A stretch of 64,000 nucleotides of DNA from JBGQMW01 sp963769845. GTDB lineage: Archaea > Thermoproteota > Bathyarchaeia > Bathyarchaeales > Bathycorpusculaceae. Position numbers and translations under genes: made by a program. Positions 15,067-25,004 of the stretch are shown here, in pieces (the stretch's first letter is position 1; every line of letters begins with the position of its first letter). The notes under the pieces are model-generated. The model made no database searches. It worked only from the letters and a program-made list of their open reading frames with translations, and was not told the origin of the DNA. The stretch is taken from the NCBI GenBank assembly GCA_963769845.1, contig CAVYNL010000019.1:7628-71627 (forward strand), written 5' to 3'.

Positions 15067-17796
15067 CTATTTTGTGTATTTTCTGGTGAACCATTTTCTG
15101 GTTTCTTCCGCGAATACCACTATGCAGGCAAGAATCGCGAGGAACGCCCAGTCCAGCAGTCCGAGTCCAGTGGTCTGGAATACCGACTGCATGAAAGGCA
15201 CGTAGACCAACGCTGAGATTATGGAGATCTGCGCGGCTATGCCCACCCAGATCCACTTGTTACTCTTGATGCTTGTCTTGAACAGGGAAACCTTGTTCGT
15301 TCTGCTGGCCAGAACGTTGCCTACTTGGGCGATCACTATTCCCGCGAAAGTCATCGTCGTTCCCTTTCTGTAAAGAGTGTCAGCGATGCCGGTTCCGAAT
15401 TGCCAGCCTCCGCTCACCCAAACAGTTATACAGCCCAGTACCGCGCCCGTGGCGATTATCGCGCCTACGTACAGCGAACGGAAGAAAACCCTAGAATTGA
15501 ACAGGCGTTCCTTGATGCTCCGCGGCATCTCCGACATTATACCCGGCTCGGGCGGCTCACGGCTCAACGCCAAAGACGGGATGACGTCGATCCCCAGGTC
15601 GATGGCCAGCACTTGTATAACGAGCAGCGGCAAAGGTATTCCGAGAACTATGTACAAGACATACGGAATAAGCTCAGCCCAATTGTGCGCGAAGACATAG
15701 ACTATGAATTTTCGAAGGTTCTCGTATATCGTGCGCCCCGACTCGACGGCTTTAACGATCGACGCGAAACTGTCGTCGAGGAGAACCATGTCCGCAGCTT
15801 CCCTCGCAACGTCCGTCCCTGAAACGCCCATGGCCACACCTATGTCGGCTTCCCGCAGCGAGGGCGCATCGTTCGCCCCGTCGCCTGTTACCGCCACGAT
15901 CTCACCGTGCTGCTTCAGAGCCGTGACTATGCGCAGCTTCTGCTCAGGCGAGACCCGGGCGAAGATAACATCCTGCGTTCTAACTTCCTCAGCGATCTGG
16001 TCATCCCCAAGACCGTCAAGGTCGACACCGCGGATTATCCGGCACTTCTCCGGCTCCACTATGCCCACCTCCTCGGCTATGGCCTGCGCAGTCGGACCGT
16101 AATCACCCGTGATTATGGCAATCTTGATTCCAGCCTGTTTCGCCACGGCCACCGCCTGTTTGACTTCGGGCCGCGGAGGGTCTTTCATGCCCGCGAGCCC
16201 CACAAAGACCATGCCGCTCTCAACTTCCTTCTCCTTGTAGGAACACTCCGCTGGCAGTTCCTTGTAGGCAACGGCTATCACTCGCAGACCTCGGTTCGCG
16301 AACTCGCGGATCTTCGCCTCAACAGCCTCAAGGTTCTCAGGAGTCAATCCCTCCACCTTGTTCTTGACGATTATTCGGTCACATATTGACAGGATGCTGC
16401 GAGGTCCGCCCTTCGTGAACGCAAATTCGTGTCCCTCAATCCTGTGAAGAGTCGTCATCCTCTTCCTCTTCGAATCAAACGGCAACACTCGAAACATCGG
16501 CCTTTCAACGAGAAGGCCCTGTACGCTCAAGCCATGCTTCAACGCGGCCACGAGCAGCGCGCCGTCTGTCGGGTCTCCGACGATGCTCCAAGACTTGTTC
16601 CTGTCCGATGGGGCTTCAACCTTGGCACTGTTACAGAGAGCGGAAATCTCGAGAAGCTTTTCAACCGCACGAAACTCTTCTTCCTTCAAAGCTTGACCTT
16701 CGCACGTGAACTTTCCCACGGGGTCGTAGCCGACACCTGAGACCTCAACGACTTTGTCGTGAACCCAGATCCTTTCAACGGTCATTTCACCCTTCGTAAT
16801 CGTTCCCGTCTTGTCTGTGCAGATAACCGTGACACTGCCGAGCGTCTGAACGGCAGATAGCTTTTTGACAAGAACGTTTTCTTTGACCATTTTGAGAACG
16901 TTGATTGCCAAGGCGCTCGACACGGTGACCTGCAAGCCTTCGGGAACGCAACACACCATGACGCCTATCATGAAGAGAATGCTCGCGTAAAGGCTCACGT
17001 GAAGCCAAACATTGCTTACAACGAAGAATATGACGCCCACTGTTATGGCAACGATGAAATCGTACTTCGCCGTGTACGCGATTTCTTTCTGAAGCGGACT
17101 GGGCTCATCGGCTATCTGCTGCGTCAGACTGGCTATCTGTCCGAACTTGGTTTTCATACCCGTGTTAACAACGATCGCCCTGCCTTGGCCCTTGGCGACG
17201 CTTGTACTCATGAAAACCATGCTGGACGCATCCAAGTACTTCGCGTCCACAACCGCCACAGGTTCGGTCGTTCGAGGCTGCGGTTCAGACTCGCCCGTAA
17301 GCGGCACGTTGTTCGTCCACAAGTCATAAGCATCAATCAACCGTGCGTCTGCCGGAACTCGGTCTCCGTCTTCCAGAACGATTATGTCGCCCGGAACAAG
17401 GTTCCTGACAAGAATCTTCTTGAGCTCCCCGTCTCGAATGACTTTGGCGTACTCGGGCATCCAGCTCTTCAGAGTCTCCATAGCTTTCTCCGCGCGCCAC
17501 TCCTGGAAAAGGCTGAACACCGCGTTGATCAACACAACAGCAAGTATGGTAACGCTCATGGTCATAGTATCGACGAATGCGGCAAGCAAGGCCGCGATGA
17601 GAAGCAGAATCCCGAACAGGTCCTTGAGCTGTATCAGAAACTTGTAAGCAACCGGTGTGCGTTTCTTCTCAAGCAATACGTTCGGGCCGTACTTGGCAAG
17701 CCGCACTTCAGCCTCTTGACTGCTCAACCCCTTCGCTGAGGTTTGCAGAGACTCGAAAACTTCTTTGACATGCAGGCTTGCAGCGTCCTTCAACAA
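15067..17796 (-). CDS. P2-type cation-transporting ATPase
   Basis: About 909 residues from one of two adjacent TTG codons (17796/17793) preceded by AGAAGGG; the open frame continues to 17955 but is not protein-like there. It has the actuator TGES (NVPLTGESEP), the phosphorylation site CTDKTGTITKG, the hinge TGDGANDAPSLREADIG and the M4 ion site CVPEGLQ, with ten transmembrane segments in the P2 layout and a cation N-terminal domain (VFESLQTSAKGLSSQEAE). It pumps Ca2+ or a related cation out of the cell; the exact ion is not certain. Monocistronic. Confidence 0.93.
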   Translation of the reverse strand: MLKDAASLHVKEVFESLQTSAKGLSSQEAEVRLAKYGPNVLLEKKRTPVAYKFLIQLKDLFGILLLIAALLAAFVDTMTMSVTILAVVLINAVFSLFQEWRAEKAMETLKSWMPEYAKVIRDGELKKILVRNLVPGDIIVLEDGDRVPADARLIDAYDLWTNNVPLTGESEPQPRTTEPVAVVDAKYLDASSMVFMSTSVAKGQGRAIVVNTGMKTKFGQIASLTQQIADEPSPLQKEIAYTAKYDFIVAITVGVIFFVVSNVWLHVSLYASILFMIGVMVCCVPEGLQVTVSSALAINVLKMVKENVLVKKLSAVQTLGSVTVICTDKTGTITKGEMTVERIWVHDKVVEVSGVGYDPVGKFTCEGQALKEEEFRAVEKLLEISALCNSAKVEAPSDRNKSWSIVGDPTDGALLVAALKHGLSVQGLLVERPMFRVLPFDSKRKRMTTLHRIEGHEFAFTKGGPRSILSICDRIIVKNKVEGLTPENLEAVEAKIREFANRGLRVIAVAYKELPAECSYKEKEVESGMVFVGLAGMKDPPRPEVKQAVAVAKQAGIKIAIITGDYGPTAQAIAEEVGIVEPEKCRIIRGVDLDGLGDDQIAEEVRTQDVIFARVSPEQKLRIVTALKQHGEIVAVTGDGANDAPSLREADIGVAMGVSGTDVAREAADMVLLDDSFASIVKAVESGRTIYENLRKFIVYVFAHNWAELIPYVLYIVLGIPLPLLVIQVLAIDLGIDVIPSLALSREPPEPGIMSEMPRSIKERLFNSRVFFRSLYVGAIIATGAVLGCITVWVSGGWQFGTGIADTLYRKGTTMTFAGIVIAQVGNVLASRTNKVSLFKTSIKSNKWIWVGIAAQISIISALVYVPFMQSVFQTTGLGLLDWAFLAILACIVVFAEETRKWFTRKYTK

Positions 17797-18152
17797 AATC
17801 CCTTCTGCCCAAAAAACTCTATGCAGTTTTGAGCCTAGAACCCTCTTGGAAAGACTTTCTGATTCATGCCTTCCGCTTGAGAAACAGCAACAAGAACTAT
17901 GCTCGTCCGCCTGTACGTTTTTTCTATGTTGAACATATGAACCATCTGTCGACACATGACCCTTCTACCATAACCTAGAAAGGGCTTTTTCTGTCGACTT
18001 TCGACGTTTTGCTCTCTAGAGTGACATGGACCTGAATTTAAACTCATCGGAATGGTTCTTACATTTTAGGTTAAACAAGTCTTAAATCCTGAAACGTTCA
18101 ACCATGCTCTTTACGGAAGTGGTCCCTTACGAGTGAAAAGCACACGTTCTTC

Positions 18153-18584
18153 ATGATGATCCAAGACAGGTGGTGGAAAGAGTTCCTCCGCCGCCAAAGA
18201 GAAGGAAGGAAAACACACGCATACATACTCCGCGGAGCAGCACCTCCCAAAACCGCACAGCGCATACTGTTCTACGTGACCAAACCCGTCGCAAAGCTCG
18301 CAGGCCATGCCGACTTCATCGAAAGAAAAGTCGGAACCCCAGAAGCCCTTTGGCAGGAAAACGGTGAAGAATCCGTCCTAAGCTCAAAGGCAAAGTATGA
18401 CAGTTTCATCGAGGGCTCTGACAGAGTGTCCTTCGTCAGGTTCAAGAATCTGCAGGAAGCAGTCAGACCCGCCCCGCTCGACGAGGTTCTCATGTTCTTC
18501 GGTGTCAGAAGACTATCCAGAAAAGGCTTCTACATGGACAAGAACACGGCAGACAGGCTTGTCGCCTTGATGAACCAAGCATGA
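18153..18584 (+). CDS. DUF365-like (PUA/ASCH-like) protein
   Basis: 143 residues. Stretches such as ILFYVTKPVAKLAGHADFIE, a Trp in TPEALWQENGEE, SFVRFKNLQEAVRPAPLDEV and a C-terminal GFYMDKNTADRLV resemble the archaeal DUF365 family, which has an ASCH/PUA-like barrel probably binding nucleic acid. The N-terminus is basic (WWKEFLRRQREGRKTH). No operon partner. The family assignment is from memory of its pattern and moderately sure. Confidence 0.55.
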   Translation: MMIQDRWWKEFLRRQREGRKTHAYILRGAAPPKTAQRILFYVTKPVAKLAGHADFIERKVGTPEALWQENGEESVLSSKAKYDSFIEGSDRVSFVRFKNLQEAVRPAPLDEVLMFFGVRRLSRKGFYMDKNTADRLVALMNQA

Positions 18585-18741
18585 CAAAAACGGAAATGGC
18601 CAAGCTCAGCGGCTCAGACGCAAAACCGCGAAGCGTTTGTCAAGAAAATGCTATTTGGGATAATGTGCAGGTTCTGCTGACTCCCTGGGGGCCTAGTCTA
18701 AGAAAGGGTTGAGTGTTAACGGGCGAGGCCTTTGCGGTGGT

Positions 18742-19071
18742 TTACATGACAGAATTCCATATGTTCATCGAGTATGTGCCAGGCAGTACACAGGCAGTAA
18801 ACTCCGACATGATTTTCTTGGTGAATTCCTCCTGTCCATGAAAAGTCCTGTGCATGAACTTCTCAAAGTCCGCCAAGCTCTCAAACTCGCTCATTTCGAC
18901 ATATCCGCCCGAGTTGCCGCCAATCATCTGAGAGAACAGTTTCCATGACTTCAGCTCTTTACACTTCTCTTTGTTCTTCTTGATATATGCGGCCCATTTC
19001 TTCATGATTGACCTGCACTCCTCCTGCTTTTCTGGTTTTATGACGTATGTTTCTACGTTGAAAACCGTCAT
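18742..19071 (-). CDS. NIPSNAP-like / dimeric alpha-beta barrel protein
   Basis: 109 residues from ATG 19071 with the opening TVFNVETYVIKPEKQEEC, the KSWKLFSQMIGGNSGGYVEM hairpin and the helix SLADFEKFMHRTF. This is the ferredoxin-like barrel layout found in NIPSNAP and antibiotic-biosynthesis-monooxygenase relatives. Function unknown. The frame is open to 19107 but the good start is the Met at 19071. The 320 bases beyond it up to EF-2 show no gene. Confidence 0.65.
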   Translation of the reverse strand: MTVFNVETYVIKPEKQEECRSIMKKWAAYIKKNKEKCKELKSWKLFSQMIGGNSGGYVEMSEFESLADFEKFMHRTFHGQEEFTKKIMSEFTACVLPGTYSMNIWNSVM

Positions 19072-19390
19072 TCTATCACTCTCTTTTCTCCTACTATGCC
19101 ATTTCAAGCAGCATAAATGATTTCAGGAAAGTCTCCCATAATTCAAGTCCCGAAGAGCCAACAGAACAGATTTAGGAAATCTCAAACCGCCTTATTCAAC
19201 AGACCTCTCTAGGACTCAACTACGTCCCCAAGAGTTACCAGAACCATGCCGCAAAAAGTTAATAGGTCAGGTCTTTTACTTCCATGTAGCCCATTCATAG
19301 GCGGCGAAGATTCGAAATGCTTCAAGTTGAAACTCGAAACGTTATTCGCAGCGTTATAGTCGCGTTTTCTAGTGTAGAGAAGGCCTAGTT

Positions 19391-21607
19391 ATGGTAAAGT
19401 ACAGACAGGTTGAAGAAATTCAGAAACTCATGAATTATCCCGTGATGATCAGGAACACGAGCATCATCGCCCATGTTGACCATGGGAAGACGACACTGTC
19501 AGACAGTCTCCTCGCCGCCGCCGGAATAATCAGCGAGCAAAGAGCCGGACAGCAGCTCGCCCTCGACTCTTGGGAGCTTGAGCAGAAGAGGCAGATGACC
19601 GTTTTCGCCTCGAACATCAGCCTGGCACACACATACAAGGAGAAAGACTACCTCATCAACCTCATCGACACGCCAGGCCACATCGACTTTAGCGGCGCAG
19701 TCACAAGAAGCCTGCGAGCCGTAGACGGGGCGCTCGTCGTCGTTGACGCTGTCGAGGGCCCGATGACCCAGACCGAAACGGTCCTGATGCAAGCCCTGCG
19801 AGAACGGGTCAAGCCGATCCTGTTCATAAACAAGGTCGACAGACTCATAAAAGAAATCAAACTCACACCCGAAGAGATTCAGCGCAAGTTCGGAAAAATC
19901 ATTCTCAGAGTCAACAACCTCATTGAAAAGTATGCTCCGGCCGAACACAAGAAGGACTGGCAAGTCAAGGTGGAGAACGGCAGCGTGGCCTTCGGTTCAG
20001 CACTACACAAGTGGGGCCTGAACCTCCCACACATGAAAGCCAAAGGCATAACCTTCGCCGACATCATCGACGCCTACACAGGCGAGCATGAAGAGATCGA
20101 CCGAAAAGTCGACGCCCTAAGCAAGAAAGCGCCGCTCCATGAGCCGGTACTGGACATGTTCGTTGAACAATTACCTAACCCGCTGGAGGCTCAACCGTAC
20201 AGGCAAACCCAGATTTGGCCAGGCGACCCGACCAGTGCCGTGGGCAAAGGCATGGCAAAGGTCGACCCGAACGGTCCGCTCCTCATGTGCATTTCCACGA
20301 TTGAGGTTGACACTCACAGCGGAGTCGTAGCCATCGGACGCGTGTTCAGCGGCACCGTTGAGAAAGGAAAAGTTGTTCAGCTCATAACCAGCAGACAGAA
20401 AGGAACAATCCAGCAGGTTTACATGAGCATGGCCGCGGACAGAGTCATAATCGACAAAGTCCCCGCAGGAAACATCGCCGCACTCTCAGGGCTACCCTCG
20501 ATACACGTGGGCGAAACCGTCGCAGAGGAAGGCTCAGACACACACGCGTTTGAAGGACTCAAGTACGTCTCAGACCCAGTCGTAACCGTCGCAGTCGAGC
20601 CCGCAGACGTGAAAGACCTGCCCCTGTTCGACAAGGTCATGCACAAGCTCACGACCGAAGACCCCAACCTGAAGTTTCTGATTAACAAAGAAAGCGGCGA
20701 ATATCTGCTGAGCGGAATGGGCGAACTGCACCTCGAAATCACAGCATACCGAATGCAGGAAGCAAACCTGAAAGTCAAGATCAGCAAGCCGATCGTGATC
20801 TACCGCGAAACAATAATCCACGACTACGCGGGTCCAGCGATAATGGGCAAAAGCCCCAACAAACACAACAAGCTTTGGGTAACGATACAGAAACTGCCCG
20901 ACGAAGTTATCGAAGCCATAAAGACTGGAAAAATCAGTGAGATGCAGACACGTGAAGAAAGACAGAAAATCCTGAAAGGTTTCGGCTGGGAAACCGACGA
21001 TGCACGCAACGTTGTAGCCATCGAAGAGAACAACATCTTGGTCAACAGGATCAAAGGAAGACAGTACGTCGACGAGATCATGGACCACATAAAATCCGGA
21101 TTCCGCGAAGCCGTGTTCACATGCGTTCTCGCGAAAGAACCAGCCTACGGACTTAAAGTGAACTTGGAAGATGTCACCGTCCACGACGACCCAGCGCACC
21201 GTGGACCAGCACAGATACTGCCAATGACGTGGCGACCGATCTGGTGCGCGTTCCTGCTGAGCGACCCGAAAATGCTGGAACCACTGATAAGCTTCGAATG
21301 CAAAGTCCCCAACGAGTACGTCAGCAACGTCATCGCAATCGTGCAGAAACGCCGAGGCAAGATCCTGGACATGATCAACGAAGAAGAAATGATAGTCGTC
21401 AAAGCAGAAATGCCCGTCTCAGAATCATTCGGCCTAGCAGACGAACTTCGGTCATCAACACAGGGCAGAGCATTCTGGGCCACACAGTTCAGCAGGTGGT
21501 CACCCGTACCAGAACAGATGCAGGCAGAAATAATAAAGCAGATACGCGAACGCAGGGGCCTATCGCCAACGCCGCCGAGAGCACAAGAATTCTTCGAAGA
21601 CGCATAA
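19391..21607 (+). CDS. fusA: Translation elongation factor aEF-2
   Basis: 738 residues, full archaeal length. The G domain carries AHVDHGKTT, the switch II region DTPGHIDF and FINKVDRL. The diphthamide loop DDPAHRGPAQ near residue 603 holds the modified His. Domain IV and V segments (GRAFWATQFSRW near the C-terminus) are complete. The GTPase drives translocation on the ribosome and is the target of diphthamide-directed toxins. Start ATG 19391. The gene stands alone, with no rpsL/rpsG operon nearby. Confidence 0.97.
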   Translation: MVKYRQVEEIQKLMNYPVMIRNTSIIAHVDHGKTTLSDSLLAAAGIISEQRAGQQLALDSWELEQKRQMTVFASNISLAHTYKEKDYLINLIDTPGHIDFSGAVTRSLRAVDGALVVVDAVEGPMTQTETVLMQALRERVKPILFINKVDRLIKEIKLTPEEIQRKFGKIILRVNNLIEKYAPAEHKKDWQVKVENGSVAFGSALHKWGLNLPHMKAKGITFADIIDAYTGEHEEIDRKVDALSKKAPLHEPVLDMFVEQLPNPLEAQPYRQTQIWPGDPTSAVGKGMAKVDPNGPLLMCISTIEVDTHSGVVAIGRVFSGTVEKGKVVQLITSRQKGTIQQVYMSMAADRVIIDKVPAGNIAALSGLPSIHVGETVAEEGSDTHAFEGLKYVSDPVVTVAVEPADVKDLPLFDKVMHKLTTEDPNLKFLINKESGEYLLSGMGELHLEITAYRMQEANLKVKISKPIVIYRETIIHDYAGPAIMGKSPNKHNKLWVTIQKLPDEVIEAIKTGKISEMQTREERQKILKGFGWETDDARNVVAIEENNILVNRIKGRQYVDEIMDHIKSGFREAVFTCVLAKEPAYGLKVNLEDVTVHDDPAHRGPAQILPMTWRPIWCAFLLSDPKMLEPLISFECKVPNEYVSNVIAIVQKRRGKILDMINEEEMIVVKAEMPVSESFGLADELRSSTQGRAFWATQFSRWSPVPEQMQAEIIKQIRERRGLSPTPPRAQEFFEDA

Positions 21608-21787
21608 ACAAAGCAACAGGCGAACACTGGAAAACACCAGCCCTCGCCAAACCATCCTTTTCATTTTCACTCTTTCCTAGCAAGCTTTAAGGATTCTCGA
21701 AGTCATACATGCTTTCCAAAGCATGATCCTCAGCACGTCTGTCAAGCGCGTTCAGGCGGACTGAACATCAAATAGCAGGCCTCGGGT

Positions 21788-22066
21788 GTGACAATGGTTA
21801 ACTTTGCGATTCTTGTCGTTCCGCTCGTTGCGGGAATTCTGGCAGGCTATGCCTTGCGGAAAAGATGGCACGCTGACCTGAGCAAGGCCACGTTTGCTAT
21901 AATCATCGTCCTGATTTTCTCACTTGGCTATAGCATAGGCTCCAACAACGATGTCCTCAGTTCTCTGCCAAGAGTCGGCTGGAACGCCCTCTTTATGGCT
22001 TCATTGGCGATTGTGTTCAGCATTGCCCTCGTTGAATTGGTCAGGAGAAAGGTGAAGCTGGCATGA
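21788..22066 (+). CDS. LysO-family transporter, N-terminal subunit
   Basis: 92 residues, three transmembrane segments (NFAILVVPLVAGILAGYAL, TFAIIIVLIFSLGYSIG, ALFMASLAIVFSIALVELV). It matches the first part of the lysine exporter LysO (DUF340), which in many bacteria is a single polypeptide. Its stop overlaps the next gene (ATGA, 22063-22066), so the halves are translationally coupled and probably form one transporter. Start GTG 21788 or ATG 21794. Confidence 0.75.
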   Translation: MTMVNFAILVVPLVAGILAGYALRKRWHADLSKATFAIIIVLIFSLGYSIGSNNDVLSSLPRVGWNALFMASLAIVFSIALVELVRRKVKLA

Positions 22067-22698
22067 TAAAGCACATACTGGCCGCACTCATCTTAGGCGT
22101 GACTGCTGGCTACTTGGTGAGCTATTCTGGCAACGTGAGCGCGAGCGGCTGGGTGGTCGATTATTTGTTCAACGGCTCGCTCTTAGTGCTGCTGTTCGCG
22201 ATGGGATTGTCTTTTGGGCTAGATGAGAAAGCAATGCACAAGCTGAGGCAGACTGGTTTGAGAATCTTGGTTATTCCCTTCGCTGTGGTTCTAGGCAGCA
22301 TTCTAGCGGGGCTGGTGAGCGGGTTGATCCTCAGACTGGACTTGTCTGCTTCGATGGCAGTGACCGCTGGCTACGGCTGGTACACGCTGGACGGACCCAT
22401 GGTCGGACAGATTTTCGGAGCAGAGTGGGGCGCAATGGGGTTTGCCGTGAATTTCATCAGAGAACTGCTCACCATCGTGACGATCACTCTTGCGTTGAAG
22501 ATTGGCAAATACGCTCCCATAGCTTCCGGAGGCGCCACCACAATGGACACGACTCTGCCAGTAATCGTGCGCTACTGCGGTTCAGACGCGCTGATAATCG
22601 CGTTCTCAAGCGGTTTCACTCTGAGCCTGCTGGCACCATTCAGCATAATAACAGTGTCGACACTCGGACGAACTCTGCTCAGCCTGATGTGCTTCTAG
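22063..22698 (+). CDS. LysO-family transporter, C-terminal subunit
   Basis: 211 residues with six transmembrane segments. Conserved stretches of LysO/DUF340 are present: LFAMGLSFGLDE, AGYGWYTLDGPMV, AEWGAMGFAVNFIRELLTI and GGATTMDTTLPVIVRYCG. LysO exports lysine and its toxic analogue thialysine. Together with the preceding small gene it reconstitutes the full-length protein as a two-gene form. Confidence 0.85.
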   Translation: MIKHILAALILGVTAGYLVSYSGNVSASGWVVDYLFNGSLLVLLFAMGLSFGLDEKAMHKLRQTGLRILVIPFAVVLGSILAGLVSGLILRLDLSASMAVTAGYGWYTLDGPMVGQIFGAEWGAMGFAVNFIRELLTIVTITLALKIGKYAPIASGGATTMDTTLPVIVRYCGSDALIIAFSSGFTLSLLAPFSIITVSTLGRTLLSLMCF

Positions 22699-22805
22699 CT
22701 TTCCGCCCTGATCACGCGGTTGCAGTTCGCCAATCACCATAATAGCACGCAGGACTAGGTTAAAATACGTGTTCAACCAACAGAGATAATGAGAGAGGGT
22801 GAATC

Positions 22806-23696
22806 GTGCCTTGTTTGAAGGCTAGGAGGGAGTCTGCACTCCTTTCCACACTGCTTATGCTGTCCATGCTTGCAGCTTATGTTTTGCCATCATTCGCTGA
22901 GAGTCGAATACACATAAACGGCATCACTCCGTCCTCAGCGTACGCCAACGACGCCGTCAGCGTCTACGGAAGCGGGGCAACTCCCAACTCAACGGTCGTC
23001 GCTATGCTCGGCGTCCCTGCAAACCAGACCGTTTTCCTGGGAAACACCACTGGCCCGTGGATCTTCGTGGGCTCGGGCAATTTGACCCTCGGGTCGACAT
23101 TCGCAGACGGGTCCGGAGACTGGGAGACAAGCTTCCTGATGCCGAATGTCTTTCCAGGGTACTACAGTGTCTACGCACTGGACAACGAAAGCCTCACGAG
23201 CGACGTGACCAGCCTTCAGGTTCTCATGAACGTAACGGTAATACCCTCCGAACCCTGGACGAATGTCACATATTTCCCCTGGAACATGACAATCTGGACT
23301 GCGAATACGACTGGTCTCCCTCTCCTGTTCTATCTCAACGGCACCGTGGCGCCGTCTTCTGGACCCCCTGGAACGATCGTTACCATGCTGGGCAAGTCCG
23401 CTTCAGGCGGAGAAATCAGTGTGTACTTCGACAACGATCAAGTTGCCACGATTGTCGGTCAACTCGGAGACTGGAAAGCCTATTTCGTAATCCCCATCGT
23501 TTCAGCTGGAAACCACACGATCAGAGCCATAGACAATGAGGGAAGATGGATGACCATGGCTCCGTTCTACGTCACCTCATCAGTCACCAGCTCCTCCATG
23601 TCTTCGCTAACCCTCTTCGGTCTGTTCGCCATCGTCACAGTTCCAGCGATAGTCTTTTTCATGTTGCTCGTACTGTTCCGCAGAAAACGAAAATAG
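22806..23696 (+). CDS. Secreted, C-terminally anchored cell-surface protein
   Basis: 296 residues from GTG 22806 after an AGAGAGGG. A signal peptide (ALLSTLLMLSMLAAYVLPSF) is followed by beta-rich domains with many N-x-S/T sequons: IHINGITPSSAYANDAVSVY (IPT/TIG-like) and a second similar domain (LNGTVAPSSGPPGTIVTMLG). A final membrane helix (LFGLFAIVTVPAIVFFMLLV) ends in RRKRK. This layout indicates a glycosylated exported protein anchored by its C-terminus. Specific role unknown. Confidence 0.75.
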   Translation: MPCLKARRESALLSTLLMLSMLAAYVLPSFAESRIHINGITPSSAYANDAVSVYGSGATPNSTVVAMLGVPANQTVFLGNTTGPWIFVGSGNLTLGSTFADGSGDWETSFLMPNVFPGYYSVYALDNESLTSDVTSLQVLMNVTVIPSEPWTNVTYFPWNMTIWTANTTGLPLLFYLNGTVAPSSGPPGTIVTMLGKSASGGEISVYFDNDQVATIVGQLGDWKAYFVIPIVSAGNHTIRAIDNEGRWMTMAPFYVTSSVTSSSMSSLTLFGLFAIVTVPAIVFFMLLVLFRRKRK

Positions 23697-23755
23697 CAGG
23701 ACAATCACAAACTGCTGGACACAGACAACACAACATGCAAAGCTGACATTCATGC

Positions 23756-23765
23756 GCTTATAAAG
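23756..23765 (+). promoter_or_regulatory. TATA box of the TIGR04076 gene
   Basis: GCTTATAAAG lies about 35 nt before ATG 23797. Expected transcription start is about 23785, so the upstream ATG at 23770 would be untranscribed; this decides the start. Confidence 0.55.
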
Positions 23766-23796
23766 TCGAATGAATCTAATATCTTTCGTGCCTCAA

Positions 23797-24108
23797 ATGG
23801 TGAAGCTCCACAAGGTCAAGATAACCGTCGTGAAGCGCTTCAGCCCATCCGAAGTCTTCCCGAGAAGCCCAGTGACACCCGTCGCGCCGATGGGAGCATG
23901 CGAACTTCTCAAGGACAAACAAGAATTCATCGTTCAAGACATGAAAATGCCAAAGGGCTTCTGCACGTCTGCGTGGGTTTCGATCTACGGCAACGTACGC
24001 CTCCTAGCATTCGGCGGGAACCTTCCATGGTACAAAGAAAAAGGCATTGCCATCAACTGCTGCATCGACGGACTGAGACCAGTAATATTCAGACTCGAAC
24101 GCATCTAG
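23797..24108 (+). CDS. TIGR04076 family protein
   Basis: About 103 residues beginning MVKLHKVKITVVKRFSPSEV, then CELLKDKQEFIV, a Cys in PKGFCTSAWVSIYGNVRLLA and the ending NCCIDGLRPVIFRLER. This pattern (small, Cys-containing, ending in a GLRPVIFRL-like run) is that of TIGR04076, a widespread small family of unknown function. The start was chosen from promoter spacing. Confidence 0.75.
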   Translation: MVKLHKVKITVVKRFSPSEVFPRSPVTPVAPMGACELLKDKQEFIVQDMKMPKGFCTSAWVSIYGNVRLLAFGGNLPWYKEKGIAINCCIDGLRPVIFRLERI

Positions 24109-24170
24109 CACGCCCTGCAGCGCACTGGACCGAAGCTGTCCGTCCTCGAGCCAGCCCTTCCCCACTATTC

Positions 24171-24179
24171 TTATAAATA
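24171..24179 (+). promoter_or_regulatory. TATA box of the mtnP-apt operon
   Basis: TTATAAATA lies 22-30 nt before ATG 24201, so the transcript should be leaderless or nearly so. Confidence 0.6.
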
Positions 24180-24200
24180 AAAGCAAACGAGTTAACGCCC

Positions 24201-24986
24201 ATGCAGGCTGAAATCGGAATCATCGGCGGAACAGGCTTCTACGACCCCCAGCTCCTCAAGAACACCAAAGAAAAAAAGATGCACACGCCCTACGGCTCAC
24301 CCTCCGACATCGTCACAGTCGGAGAACTGGAAGGCAGAAAAGTCGCGTTCCTACCCAGACACGCAAGGAAACACACGATAAGACCTACCGACGTCAACTA
24401 CAGAGCAAACGTCCACGCCTTGAAACAGCTCGGCGTCCAATGGATTCTGTCACCATCAACGGTCGGGTCTCTAAGGGAGGAATACAAGCCAGGAGACCTC
24501 GTGTTCGTTGACCAGTTCATAGACCGCACCACCAGAAGAGAAGAATCCTTCTACGAAACCCCCAAGGTGTGCCACATATCGGTCGCCGAACCAACGTGCC
24601 CCGAGCTGAGAAAACTCCTCGCGAGAATAGCTGAAGAAATGAAGATAAGCTACCATAAGAGCGGAACGTACGTGTGCATCGAAGGCCCAAGGTTCTCCAC
24701 CAAAGCCGAGTCCAAGCTCTTCAGAAACTGGGGAGCAGACGTCGTCGGCATGACCCTCGTACCCGAATGCGTCCTGGCCAGAGAAGCCGAAATCTGCTAC
24801 GCATCCATATCAACAGTGACTGACTATGACTCCTGGAAAGACCACCCCGTCACCGCGGGCGAAGTCGGCAAGATAATGAGAGAAAACATCGAAAAAGTCA
24901 AGAAGCTCATCAAAGAAACCATCCGCAGAATACCCGAAGAAAGAGCCTGCGAATGCAAGACCGCTCTAAGGAGCGCCATGGTCTAG
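24201..24986 (+). CDS. mtnP: 5'-methylthioadenosine / purine nucleoside phosphorylase
   Basis: 261 residues with the MTAP hallmarks: GIIGGTGFYDP at the N-terminus (phosphate-binding), FLPRHARKHTIRPTDVNYRAN, CIEGPRFSTKAES and the DVVGMTLVPECVLARE purine and ribose site, plus the TVTDYDSW region. It cleaves methylthioadenosine with phosphate to adenine and methylthioribose-1-phosphate. The next gene, APRT, recycles that adenine, so the pair is a purine salvage operon. Leaderless promoter. Confidence 0.93.
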   Translation: MQAEIGIIGGTGFYDPQLLKNTKEKKMHTPYGSPSDIVTVGELEGRKVAFLPRHARKHTIRPTDVNYRANVHALKQLGVQWILSPSTVGSLREEYKPGDLVFVDQFIDRTTRREESFYETPKVCHISVAEPTCPELRKLLARIAEEMKISYHKSGTYVCIEGPRFSTKAESKLFRNWGADVVGMTLVPECVLAREAEICYASISTVTDYDSWKDHPVTAGEVGKIMRENIEKVKKLIKETIRRIPEERACECKTALRSAMV

Positions 24987-25004
24987 GGACTAAAGATCAA
25001 AGCG

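Noticed and set aside
16999..17739. 246-residue plus-strand frame within the P-type ATPase
   Set aside because: Antisense to conserved actuator and N-domain sequence.
20570..21199. Long minus-strand frame within EF-2
   Set aside because: EF-2 is unmistakable over its full length; this is an antisense shadow.
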